The translations under genes were made by a program, and so were the position numbers. A stretch of DNA of 64,000 bases from BACL11 sp945865535 (lineage in GTDB: Bacteria; Bacteroidota; Bacteroidia; Flavobacteriales; BACL11): the NCBI GenBank assembly GCA_947502765.1, contig CANNBA010000008.1, forward strand, positions 1 through 64,000, in the 5' to 3' direction. This document shows, piece by piece, positions 16,659 through 25,587 of the stretch (its first letter is position 1; the number at the start of each line of letters is the position of its first letter). Below the pieces are notes generated by a model, which made no database searches, was not told the DNA's origin, and saw nothing but the letters and a program-made list of their open reading frames with translations.

Positions 16659-19109
16659 TTACTTAATTTCAACTGCTCCTTCAACCTTTTCAGTCAATAA
16701 CGCAATATTAATCACCTCATTTAAAGTATCCACATAATGAAAAATCATACCTTTAACGTATCTTTCATTAATTTCTAAAATATCTTTTTTGTTTTGTTTT
16801 GACAAGATTATCTCATTTATACCAGATCGCTTAGCCGCTAATATTTTCTCTTTAATACCCCCAACTGGAAGCACTTTTCCTCTTAAAGTAAGTTCTCCAG
16901 TCATAGCGATTTTTTCTTTTACTTTTCTTTGGGTAAATGATGAAACTAAAGAAGTAAACATAGTAATACCTGCAGATGGACCGTCTTTTGGAGTAGCTCC
17001 TTCTGGTACATGAACATGAACATTCCATTTTTCAAAAATATCAGAAGAAAGATCATAAGTATTCGCATGCGCTTTTAAATATTCCATAGCAATTGTAACT
17101 GATTCTTTCATTACCGTTCCCAAATTTCCTGTAACTGATAATTTTCCTTTGCCTTGACTTAAACTACTTTCAATAAAAAGAATATCACCACCAACTGCTG
17201 TCCAAGCTAATCCTGTAACTACACCTGCAACTGAGTTATCGGTTACTCTGTCTCTATCAAATTTTGGAGCGCCTAATACTTTTTCAACTACCCCAACATT
17301 TGGAGAATAATCAAACTCTTGATCCATAGCAATCGATTTTGCGACATTTCTGATCATTTTACTAATCATTTTATCAAGAGTTCTCACGCCTGATTCGCGA
17401 GTATATTGATCAACAATTTTCTCTAACATTTCATCTGAAAGAGTAAATTGATCTTCTTTTATACCATGTAATTTTATTTGTTTTGGCAATAAATGTTTTT
17501 TGGCAATCTGAACTTTTTCTTCAATAGTATATCCATTCATTTCAATGATTTCCATTCTATCCCTAAGTGCTGGTTGAATAGTAGCTAATGAATTTGCAGT
17601 AGCAACAAACATGACTTTTGACAAATCATAGTCTAATTCTAAATAATTATCATGGAAAGTCTCATTTTGTTCTGGATCTAAAACCTCCAAAAGAGCGGAA
17701 GAAGGATCGCCATGATTATCACTTGCAACCTTATCAATCTCATCTAAAACAAACACTGGATTTGATGAATTTGCCTTTTTAACAGATTTAATAATTCTGC
17801 CAGGCATTGCCCCAATATATGTTTTTCGGTGCCCTCTAATTTCGGCTTCATCACGCAAACCCCCTAATGAAACTCTCTCATATTTTCTTCCAAGTGCTTC
17901 AGCTATTGATTTACCCAATGAAGTTTTACCCACCCCAGGAGGGCCAAACAAACAAAGAATCGGAGACTTCATATCTCCTTTTAGCTTTAGCACAGCTAAA
18001 TGTTCAATAATTCTTTCTTTAACTTGTTCCAATCCAAAATGATCTCTATCCAAAATTTCTCTAGCTTTATTAAGATCGAAATTATCTTTAGTTACCTCAT
18101 CCCAAGGCAAATCTAAAATAAGCTCAATATAACTTCTTTGAACTGCATAATCCGACATAGAAGGATTCATTCTTTGCAATTTTCTTAACTCCTTATCAAA
18201 TGCATTTGCAATATCTTTATTCCACTTCTTTTTAGAGGCCTGCTTACGCATTTCTTCAACTTCTTTATGCGAACCACTTCCCCCTAATTCTTCTTGTATT
18301 GCTTTCATTTGTTGATTCAAAAAATACTCCTTTTGTTGCTGGTCTAAATCAGTCTGCACTTTTGATTGAATCTTATTTTTCATTTTTAGCATTTGCAGCT
18401 CTTTGGTTAAAAGTTCTAATGCTGAAATTGCCCTTTTTTTTAAATCAATTTCTTCTAAGAGCAACTGCTTTTCTGCTAAACCAATATTCATATTTGAAGA
18501 AACAAAGTTTATTGCAAATGATGAATTTTTAATATTTTTAATTGCTATTGCAGCTTCACTAGGAATATTTGGAGATGCCTCAATAATTTGTAATGACAAA
18601 TCCTTAACTGAAGAAACTAAAGCGGTAAATTCATCATCCTTTACTTCTGGCTTTACTTCTTTTAACTCCGTAATTTGTGCTTTAAAATAAGGAGTGTCTT
18701 GGATCATTTTATCAATCTTAAAACGCTTACGACCTTGTATTACAACAGTAATGTTTCCATCAGGCATTTTTAACATTTTAAGAATACTCGCAATTGTCCC
18801 TACTTCATGTAAATCGCTCATTTCTGGAAGTTCTACATCAAAATCCTTTTGAGCAACTACACCTATCATTTTATTACCACTTTCAGCATCCTTAATAAGT
18901 TTAACGGATCTGTCTCTCCCAATAGTAATAGGAATAATAACACCAGGAAATAAAACAGTATTTCTTAAAGGCAATATAGGTAAAATATCAGGAGCGTCTT
19001 CCTTGGAGATTTTGGCCTCATCCTCATCACTCATCAAAGGCAAGAACTCTGTATCTTCATTCAATAAATCTGATAAATTTAATGAACCCATTCTTATATT
19101 TTTTTTCAT
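16659..19109 (-). CDS. lon: Lon ATP-dependent serine protease
   Basis: Lon degrades misfolded and regulatory proteins in the cytoplasm. The 816-residue protein has the N-terminal substrate-binding LON domain (ILPLRNTVLFPGVIIPITIG near 44-63). The AAA+ module has the P-loop GPPGVGKTSLG near residue 389 and Walker B VFVLDEIDK. The C-terminal peptidase has the catalytic serine in PKDGPSAGITM near 712 and the lysine in VGGIKEKILAAKR near 755. An inverted repeat lies 15 bases upstream of the start. Confidence 0.97.
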   Translation of the reverse strand: MKKNIRMGSLNLSDLLNEDTEFLPLMSDEDEAKISKEDAPDILPILPLRNTVLFPGVIIPITIGRDRSVKLIKDAESGNKMIGVVAQKDFDVELPEMSDLHEVGTIASILKMLKMPDGNITVVIQGRKRFKIDKMIQDTPYFKAQITELKEVKPEVKDDEFTALVSSVKDLSLQIIEASPNIPSEAAIAIKNIKNSSFAINFVSSNMNIGLAEKQLLLEEIDLKKRAISALELLTKELQMLKMKNKIQSKVQTDLDQQQKEYFLNQQMKAIQEELGGSGSHKEVEEMRKQASKKKWNKDIANAFDKELRKLQRMNPSMSDYAVQRSYIELILDLPWDEVTKDNFDLNKAREILDRDHFGLEQVKERIIEHLAVLKLKGDMKSPILCLFGPPGVGKTSLGKSIAEALGRKYERVSLGGLRDEAEIRGHRKTYIGAMPGRIIKSVKKANSSNPVFVLDEIDKVASDNHGDPSSALLEVLDPEQNETFHDNYLELDYDLSKVMFVATANSLATIQPALRDRMEIIEMNGYTIEEKVQIAKKHLLPKQIKLHGIKEDQFTLSDEMLEKIVDQYTRESGVRTLDKMISKMIRNVAKSIAMDQEFDYSPNVGVVEKVLGAPKFDRDRVTDNSVAGVVTGLAWTAVGGDILFIESSLSQGKGKLSVTGNLGTVMKESVTIAMEYLKAHANTYDLSSDIFEKWNVHVHVPEGATPKDGPSAGITMFTSLVSSFTQRKVKEKIAMTGELTLRGKVLPVGGIKEKILAAKRSGINEIILSKQNKKDILEINERYVKGMIFHYVDTLNEVINIALLTEKVEGAVEIK

Positions 19110-19124
19110 AATAAATTGTTTTCC

Positions 19125-19144
19125 CTAATTACAAATGCAATTAG
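19125..19144. repeat. Inverted repeat upstream of lon
   Basis: CTAATTGC and GTAATTAG on the minus strand pair over 8 positions (one G-U as RNA) around ATTT. The repeat sits 15 bases before the lon ATG, where a promoter or operator is expected. No exact TAnnTTTG is present, although GCATTTG lies inside the repeat. A protein-binding site is possible but unproven. Confidence 0.35.
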
Positions 19145-19180
19145 CGTACCATAAAAATAAAATGGTCTTTTTGTCAGTTA

Positions 19181-20332
19181 TTACTCGTTTCGATATCGTT
19201 TTGTCATATCATACACATGAGTAAGAATATCTTTTTCTACTTTATCAAACTTAAGTTTTCTTCTAGCAAATACTTTTTCTACTACATCAAAAACTTTAGC
19301 CAATTTGTAAACTGAAAAACCTGAAGCACCTCCCCAACTAAATGAAGGAATAAAATTTCTTGGAAATCCACTGCCAAAAATATTAGCACTAACACCCACA
19401 ACAGTACCTGTATTAAACATGGTATTTATACCACATTTTGTATGATCTCCCATTATTAATCCACAAAACTGAAGGCCCGTATTCTTAAAGCTTTCTGTCT
19501 CATAATTCCACAACTTAACCTCAGCATAATCATTTTTAAGATTAGAATTATTAGTGTCGGCTCCTAAATTACACCACTCACCAATTACCGAATTACCTAA
19601 AAAGCCATCATGTGCTTTAGATGAATACCCAAAAAATACAGCATTACTAACCTCACCACCCACCTTACAAAAAGGTCCCAAAGTAGTAGCCCCATAGATT
19701 TTTGAGCCCATTTTTAATACTGAATTATTCAACATAGCAAAAGGCCCTCTAACCAAAGATCCCTGCATGATTTCTGCATCTTTACCGATATATATAGGTC
19801 CATTTTCAGTATTTAAAATACTACAAGAAACTTTCGCTCCTTTTTCAATAAATATTTTATCTCCAATTAAAGTATTGCTTTGATTTAAAGTTTGAGATTT
19901 TCTTTTTGCTAAAAACTCAAAATCACTATTTATCTCTCTATCATTATCTAAGAAAATATCCCATAAATTTTCAATAGAATTAAAAGACGCATTAGAATCA
20001 ATGACATTTAATTTATCAGAGGTAAAAGTACTATTTCTAAAAGCAAAGATTGTTCCATTTTTTGCTAAAGCCTCTCCAATTCTTAAACTATTTAATTCGG
20101 TTATTAACGCTTGTGATGGAAAGATTCTGGCATCAATCCAAAGATTGTCTTTTTGAACCTTTAAAGCAAACTTAGCTGATAAATAATCTTCTGTTTTTAC
20201 CGAAACAGACTTGTAATACTGTTCCCATTTCTCTTTTATTGTGAATATACCAACTCTGAAGTAGGCAATAGGACGGGTAAAACTTAAGGGATAATAGTTA
20301 ACCCGATTGTTGTCAAATAATATTACATTCAT
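19181..20332 (-). CDS. GlmU-family sugar nucleotidyltransferase-like protein
   Basis: The 383-residue protein has an N-terminal nucleotidyltransferase-like half (MNVILFDNN, then LSFTRPIAYFRVGIFTIKEKWE) and a C-terminal left-handed beta-helix of hexapeptide repeats (about 165-330). This resembles the Bacteroidota GlmU-like family, which may make UDP-N-acetylglucosamine or a related nucleotide sugar. It differs from classic GlmU: there is no LAAGxGTRM-type loop at the N-terminus. The gene lies next to rpmE2, separated by a terminator. Confidence 0.75.
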   Translation of the reverse strand: MNVILFDNNRVNYYPLSFTRPIAYFRVGIFTIKEKWEQYYKSVSVKTEDYLSAKFALKVQKDNLWIDARIFPSQALITELNSLRIGEALAKNGTIFAFRNSTFTSDKLNVIDSNASFNSIENLWDIFLDNDREINSDFEFLAKRKSQTLNQSNTLIGDKIFIEKGAKVSCSILNTENGPIYIGKDAEIMQGSLVRGPFAMLNNSVLKMGSKIYGATTLGPFCKVGGEVSNAVFFGYSSKAHDGFLGNSVIGEWCNLGADTNNSNLKNDYAEVKLWNYETESFKNTGLQFCGLIMGDHTKCGINTMFNTGTVVGVSANIFGSGFPRNFIPSFSWGGASGFSVYKLAKVFDVVEKVFARRKLKFDKVEKDILTHVYDMTKRYRNE

Positions 20333-20347
20333 AGGGCAAAGTTAACT

Positions 20348-20377
20348 AAAAAAGCCCACACAAATGTGCGGGCTTTT
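20348..20377 (-). terminator. Rho-independent terminator after rpmE2
   Basis: On the minus strand GCCCGCACA and TGTGTGGGC form a stem with one A-C mismatch around a short loop, followed by TTTTTT. It lies 20 bases after the rpmE2 stop. Confidence 0.85.
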
Positions 20378-20396
20378 AGTATAGTTTGAAATGCTA

Positions 20397-20651
20397 TTAC
20401 TTTTGAAATTTCTTATATCTATTTTGGAATTTATCAATTCTTCCTCCTGTATCCATTACTTTAGCTTTACCTGTAAAAAATGGATGTGTATCAGAAGAGA
20501 TTTCCATCTTAAATAAAGGATATTCATTACCATCTTCCCACTTAATTGTATCTTTAGTATCAGCACAAGACTTTGTTAAAATAGCATAATTACTTGACAT
20601 ATCTTTAAATACGCACAATCTGTAATTATCTGGATGTATGTCTTTTTTCAT
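20397..20651 (-). CDS. rpmE2: 50S ribosomal protein L31, type B
   Basis: This is an 84-residue ribosomal protein with the type B signature: MKKDIHPDNYRLCVFKDMS, then SDTHPFFTGKAKVMDTGGR and a basic tail. It lacks the CxxC pairs of zinc-binding L31, so it is the zinc-independent form. It has its own promoter and terminator. The promoter is very similar to rrn P1. Confidence 0.95.
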   Translation of the reverse strand: MKKDIHPDNYRLCVFKDMSSNYAILTKSCADTKDTIKWEDGNEYPLFKMEISSDTHPFFTGKAKVMDTGGRIDKFQNRYKKFQK

Positions 20652-20676
20652 AATCTTAAATCTTAAATTAGGGATG

Positions 20677-20706
20677 CAAAAATAATAAGTTTTATCATTT
20701 CAGCAA
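20677..20706 (-). promoter_or_regulatory. Promoter of rpmE2
   Basis: On the minus strand the -7 box is TATTTTTG (20677-20684) and a TTG lies at 20704-20706, with a 19-base spacer. Both elements and the spacing fit the Bacteroidota consensus. The start region TTTGCATCCC differs from that of rrn P1 and rpsF (TTTGCAGCCC) by one base. Confidence 0.7.
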
Positions 20707-20724
20707 CTTTATAGCCAACAAAAG

Positions 20725-21660
20725 TTACAGATTTAAATCATTAAGCAATGAATTAACTGCTTTTACTTCATCAGCTGAAATTTTTAATTGAATCTTCTCA
20801 GCATCATCAAGATGAATTTCCACAATACGTTCAATTCCATTTTTACCTAAAATAACTGGGGCACCAATACACAAATCATTTAAACCAAATTCCCCTTCAA
20901 GCAAGACAGAACAAGGAAACATTTTTTGCTGATCACAAGCAATTGCTTGAACCAAACTACTTACTGCCGCACCCGGAGCATACCAAGCAGAAGTCCCTAA
21001 CATTGCTGTTAATGTAGCGCCACCCACTTTAGTATCTTGTAATACTTTTTGTAATCTTTCATTAGATAAAAATTCGGAAATCCTAACAGAATTTCTGGAT
21101 GCAAGTCTTGTTAAAGGAACCATTCCAGTGTCGGAATGACCTCCAATTACCATGCCATCAACATCAGAAGAAGGGCATCCCATTGCCTCTGCTAATCTAT
21201 ATTTAAATCTTGCAGAATCCAAAGCGCCACCCATACCAATAATTCTGTTTTTAGGCAAGCCAGTTGATTTATAAGTTAAATAAGTCATGGTATCCATAGG
21301 ATTACTTACAATAATCAAAATAACAGCAGGAGAATATTTAATTAATTGCTCAGCAACTGATTTTACAATTCCTGCATTAATACCAATTAACTCCTCTCTT
21401 GTCATGCCTGGTTTTCTTGGAATTCCTGAAGTAATTACGGCAATATTACTGTCTGCAGTTTTTGAATAATCGTTGGTACTTCCTGTAATTTTAGTGTCAA
21501 ATCCATTCAAAGAAGCTGTCTGCATCAAATCCATTGCTTTTCCTTCAGCAAAATTTTCTTTAATATCAACCAATACTACTTCTGAAGCAAAATTCTTTAT
21601 TGCAATATATTCTGCACAACTTGCACCTACTGCTCCCGCTCCTACTACTGTAACTTTCAT
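20725..21660 (-). CDS. mdh: Malate dehydrogenase
   Basis: Mdh interconverts malate and oxaloacetate with NAD in the TCA cycle. The 311-residue protein is of the LDH-like type: dinucleotide-binding GAGAVGASCAEYIA near 7-20, the substrate loop GIPRKPGMTREEL with two arginines, IIVSNPMD, and the catalytic histidine in IGGHSDTGMVP near 172-182. It lies 26 bases after gyrB with no visible terminator between, so read-through is likely. Confidence 0.95.
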   Translation of the reverse strand: MKVTVVGAGAVGASCAEYIAIKNFASEVVLVDIKENFAEGKAMDLMQTASLNGFDTKITGSTNDYSKTADSNIAVITSGIPRKPGMTREELIGINAGIVKSVAEQLIKYSPAVILIIVSNPMDTMTYLTYKSTGLPKNRIIGMGGALDSARFKYRLAEAMGCPSSDVDGMVIGGHSDTGMVPLTRLASRNSVRISEFLSNERLQKVLQDTKVGGATLTAMLGTSAWYAPGAAVSSLVQAIACDQQKMFPCSVLLEGEFGLNDLCIGAPVILGKNGIERIVEIHLDDAEKIQLKISADEVKAVNSLLNDLNL

Positions 21661-21686
21661 TTATTTTTCTAAATTAATTTATTATT

Positions 21687-23636
21687 TTAAGCATCAATAT
21701 TTGCATACTTGGCATTTGCTTCAATAAACTCTCTTCTTGGAGGAACTTCATCTCCCATAAGCATAGAAAAGACTCTATCGGCTTCTGCTGCATTGTCAAT
21801 TGTAACTTTCTTTAATGTTCTATATTCAGGATTTAGAGTTGTATCCCAAAGCTGAGAGGCATTCATTTCCCCCAGACCCTTATATCTTTGGATAGTAATA
21901 TTCCCATCTTTATCTCCTTTCATTTCTTGAATCATCAAATCTCTTTGATTTTCATCCCAGCAATATCTTTGATCTTTTCCTTTTTTTAATAAATATAAAG
22001 GAGGAGTCGCAATGTAAACATAACCTTGCTCAACAAGTGGCTTTAAAAAGCGGAAAAAGAAAGTTAGTAACAAAGTAGCAATATGAGATCCGTCAATATC
22101 CGCATCCGTCATAATTACAACTTTGTGATATCTTAACTTTTCTATATTTAATTCTCTTGAATCTTCAACTGTTCCAATAGAAACTCCAAGTGCCTTAAAC
22201 ATATTTCTTATCTCTTCATTTTCAAAAACCTTATGTTGCATTGCTTTTTCAACATTAAGAATTTTACCTCTAAGAGGCATAATGGCTTGGAAATGCCTGT
22301 CCCTACCCTGCTTAGCAGTTCCACCTGCAGAATCTCCCTCAACCAAGAAAATTTCACACTTTGCTGGATCTTTTTCTGAACAATCAGAAAGTTTGCCTGG
22401 AAGTCCAGAACCAACAAGTACACTCTTTCTCTGTACCATTTCTCTAGCCTTATTAGCCGCATTACGAGCAGTTGCAGCTAAAATAACTTTCTCAACAATA
22501 AGTCTTGCTTGCTCAGGGTTTTCTTCTAAATAAAAAGTAAGCATATCACTTACTGATTGGGAAACTGCTGTAATCACTTCTTTATTTCCCAGCTTGGTTT
22601 TTGTTTGACCCTCAAATTGAGGCTCCATTACTTTAACTGAAACTACGGCTGTTAGTCCTTCTCTAAAATCATCAGCAGCAATTTCAATTTTTATTTTCTT
22701 TAATAATCCTGAATCATCAGCATATTTTTTAAGTGTTCTAGTAAGCCCTCTTCTAAATCCAGAAAGATGAGTTCCTCCCTCATGAGTATTGATATTATTC
22801 ACATAGGAATGAACATTTTCAGTATATGAGTTATTGTAAACCATAGCAACCTCAACTGGGACTCCATCTTTTTCTCCATCAAAATAAATTATTTCATCTA
22901 AAATAGAAACTCTTGTTTCGTCTAAAAAAGAAACAAATTCTTTTAAGCCTCCTTCAGAATAAAAATCTACTTTTATAAATTCTCCCTTATCATCTGTTCT
23001 TCTTTTGTCAGTAATAGAAAGGTAAATTCCTTTATTTAGAAAAGCAAGCTCTCTTAAACGAGCCACTAAGATATCAAAGTGAAATACTGTATCCTCAAAA
23101 ATTGTAGCATCTGGCTGAAAAGTAACCAAAGTTCCTGTTTTATCACTGGCTCCTATTTCACGAACATCATATTGTGGTACTCCAATTTTATATTCTTGCT
23201 CAAAAACCTTACCCTCTCTATGGACCTCAACTCTTAAATCAGATGAAAGTGCATTTACACATGAAACTCCAACACCGTGAAGCCCTCCAGAAACTTTATA
23301 GGACCCTTTATCAAACTTTCCTCCAGCATGCAAAATAGTCATTACAACTTCAAGAGCTGATTTCCCTTCTTTTTCGTGCATTCCTGTTGGAATCCCTCTA
23401 CCATTATCAGTAACAGTTATGGAGTTGTTTTCATTAATAAAACAATCAATATGAGAACAGTGCCCAGCTAAAGCCTCATCAATTGAATTATCCACTACCT
23501 CATAGACCAAATGATGCAATCCTTTTACCCCAATATCGCCAATGTACATAGCAGGTCTTTTCCTAACCGCCTCTAAGCCTTCAAGTACTTGAATATTATC
23601 TGCACCATACTCTTTATTTTTATTTTCTTCACTCAT
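21687..23636 (-). CDS. gyrB: DNA gyrase subunit B
   Basis: GyrB supplies the ATPase of gyrase, which introduces negative supercoils. The 649 residues include the GHKL ATPase (RKRPAMYIGD, DNGRGIPTG, GLHGVGVSCVNAL), the transducer domain, and the TOPRIM region with EGDSAGGTAKQGRD and DADIDGSHIATLLLTFFFR. The C-terminal GyrB domain with QRYKGLGEMN closes the protein. The length matches the short Bacteroidota form. ParE shares this layout; the EGDSAGG, QRYKGLGEMN and length favour GyrB. Confidence 0.95.
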   Translation of the reverse strand: MSEENKNKEYGADNIQVLEGLEAVRKRPAMYIGDIGVKGLHHLVYEVVDNSIDEALAGHCSHIDCFINENNSITVTDNGRGIPTGMHEKEGKSALEVVMTILHAGGKFDKGSYKVSGGLHGVGVSCVNALSSDLRVEVHREGKVFEQEYKIGVPQYDVREIGASDKTGTLVTFQPDATIFEDTVFHFDILVARLRELAFLNKGIYLSITDKRRTDDKGEFIKVDFYSEGGLKEFVSFLDETRVSILDEIIYFDGEKDGVPVEVAMVYNNSYTENVHSYVNNINTHEGGTHLSGFRRGLTRTLKKYADDSGLLKKIKIEIAADDFREGLTAVVSVKVMEPQFEGQTKTKLGNKEVITAVSQSVSDMLTFYLEENPEQARLIVEKVILAATARNAANKAREMVQRKSVLVGSGLPGKLSDCSEKDPAKCEIFLVEGDSAGGTAKQGRDRHFQAIMPLRGKILNVEKAMQHKVFENEEIRNMFKALGVSIGTVEDSRELNIEKLRYHKVVIMTDADIDGSHIATLLLTFFFRFLKPLVEQGYVYIATPPLYLLKKGKDQRYCWDENQRDLMIQEMKGDKDGNITIQRYKGLGEMNASQLWDTTLNPEYRTLKKVTIDNAAEADRVFSMLMGDEVPPRREFIEANAKYANIDA

Positions 23637-23672
23637 AAATTACATTATTTACTGCTTCATTTTTAAAAGAAA

Positions 23673-23680
23673 CAAATATA
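23673..23680 (-). promoter_or_regulatory. Predicted -7 box of gyrB
   Basis: On the minus strand this reads TATATTTG, 36 bases before the gyrB ATG. A TTTG lies further upstream but with a long (24-base) spacer, so the -33 element is uncertain. Confidence 0.5.
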
Positions 23681-23755
23681 CAATTTTACTAGCGATTAAA
23701 AGCACAAAAAGATAAATAAAAAATAGCTTGTCTTATCAACATGAGTTGATAACTT

Positions 23756-25384
23756 TTAGAAGGAAAAATTAACCCCAAATACCCCATTAAACCCAACTTC
23801 ACGATAACCCAACCAAAGGTCTTTTTTTGAGTTTGTAATGTTATTTAAATGCAAATAGGCAGAAAGCTGTTTTGAATAGGAATAATATACTCCTAAATTG
23901 GCATGAATCTGCGCTGAAAGTTGAGAGATACTATCATTCATTACTTTTCTTTCTCCAATATAACTTATGGATGGAGCAACTTTTATTTTATCTCTTAAAT
24001 TTATTGGAGCACTTAAATTTGCAGTAAAATTAGGTTTGTGATAGACATCTACATCCCAACTAAAGAAATCCGCATTTGCATTCAAGCTAATAATATCATT
24101 GATTTTTCTGGAATAATTAGCATTCGCATGCAATTGTTTTACATCAAGATACCCAACTTTAAAACGATTATAGCTGAGGTGTACGGTATCAATAAAATGG
24201 GCAAAATTCTGAACTGTTCCAAAAGCAATACTTCCTTCAAATACTTCTCCCTTTCCTAATATATTTCGCATGGCCAGATACAATTCTTGGGTGTCAGTAA
24301 TTTTTAACTCTTGAGGAAAACTACTAAAGCCTAAAATAGATTGATTGGTTCCAAAAGAATGAATATAAGGGTTCTCATCAGATAACGATTTAAGCGTATG
24401 CCTTTGCTCATTATGACTCAAACCACCATAAATTAATAAAACATCTTTTACAAGCTCCTTAGTAGCTTTAATTTTAGGGAAAAAGCGAATTGGAGAATCA
24501 TCAGATAAAAAATCAACATCAAATGCCAAATCAAAATCAATACCATATTTAGTAAAAGAGGTGGAGGGTGAAAAAGAAAATATTTTAAAATCTGTATTTT
24601 CAAATTTTGAATCCGAATTATTATAACGTAAATAATCATTAAATTCAATGGTTATACTAAATGGCAAGCCATTTATTGTTTTACGTAAATTAGAGCTTAG
24701 ATGAATTTGATTTTCTGATAACTCATTCAAATCTGATATAAAGAAATTCGTGTGATGCTTTAGTTTCTGCACAGAAGTTTCTTTTGAAATAGCAGACAAA
24801 GATAGTTTTGTATACGCAAAACGATTTCTGAAAAACGTAACTGAATCTGAATCTATTTCTTCAGCATTATACAAAGCCGTTCTTCTGTCATAATCCAAAT
24901 TCGCTAGAAAAATATGAGAAGAGCTGATTTGCTTTCCATACAAATGAATGATGTTTTTGCTGTTTTTAGCTTTATAATTATCTGGGGAATATGCATTAGA
25001 AAAATGATTTGCAATCACTCCATAACTCAAAGTTTTGGAGCGCTTATTATTATGTACAATATTTGCTTTAGTTGTATAAGTACTTCCAAAACCTACTCCA
25101 ACTTCTGTTGCGTATAGCTCAGAAATTTTATCATCTTTAACATTTGCTGGAGCCAATGGTGTAGTTTTATAATCTGAATCTAGATTCGCATCAATCACCT
25201 CATATGTTTGAGTTCTATCTTTTTTTATAGTATCGGCAAAAATTGCATTTTCATTCAATCTACTAGCATCAGGAATTTCCGCTTTGAATCCTTCCACAAC
25301 CTTAACCTCTGTTGTCCCAATATCTTGTCCAAAAACAGAACTAGCACTTACTAGCATTATTAAAACGAGCTTATTCAAATTCAT
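23756..25384 (-). CDS. Putative outer-membrane beta-barrel protein
   Basis: The 542-residue protein has a signal peptide (LVLIMLVSASSVFGQ), a short periplasmic stretch and then many alternating amphipathic strands ending in an aromatic FGVNFSF. This is typical of an outer-membrane barrel. A TonB-dependent receptor-like barrel is possible, but no plug domain is visible, so I do not call it a receptor. It follows the large TPR protein by 48 bases. The two probably work together at the envelope. Its first codons lie inside a decayed tandem duplication of the end of the TPR gene. Confidence 0.7.
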   Translation of the reverse strand: MNLNKLVLIMLVSASSVFGQDIGTTEVKVVEGFKAEIPDASRLNENAIFADTIKKDRTQTYEVIDANLDSDYKTTPLAPANVKDDKISELYATEVGVGFGSTYTTKANIVHNNKRSKTLSYGVIANHFSNAYSPDNYKAKNSKNIIHLYGKQISSSHIFLANLDYDRRTALYNAEEIDSDSVTFFRNRFAYTKLSLSAISKETSVQKLKHHTNFFISDLNELSENQIHLSSNLRKTINGLPFSITIEFNDYLRYNNSDSKFENTDFKIFSFSPSTSFTKYGIDFDLAFDVDFLSDDSPIRFFPKIKATKELVKDVLLIYGGLSHNEQRHTLKSLSDENPYIHSFGTNQSILGFSSFPQELKITDTQELYLAMRNILGKGEVFEGSIAFGTVQNFAHFIDTVHLSYNRFKVGYLDVKQLHANANYSRKINDIISLNANADFFSWDVDVYHKPNFTANLSAPINLRDKIKVAPSISYIGERKVMNDSISQLSAQIHANLGVYYSYSKQLSAYLHLNNITNSKKDLWLGYREVGFNGVFGVNFSF

Positions 25385-25587
25385 CTTTTAAAATATTTTC
25401 ATTCGTTATCTCTAAACTATTTGTCTATATAATTAGTACTGCTCTGGGAAAGGCACAATATAATCTTCATCAATTTCTTGTACTTCATCTTTTAAGATAT
25501 TTTCGTTAGTTGTTTTTATGCTATCTGTCTCTACAGGCAGTATCTCTGTAATAGGCCCAATATAATCTTCATCAATTTCTTGTACTT
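25381..25587 (-). repeat. Decayed ~103-bp tandem duplication at the end of the TPR gene
   Basis: Two adjacent units (25485-25587 and 25381-25485) align over their whole length, with a perfect 30-base block at 25558-25587 and 25456-25485. The first unit encodes VQEIDEDYIGPITEILP and what follows. The second repeats VQEIDEDYI, then hits a stop, and its remainder forms the intergenic gap up to the start codon of the barrel gene. The units differ by a net 2 bases. Confidence 0.75.
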
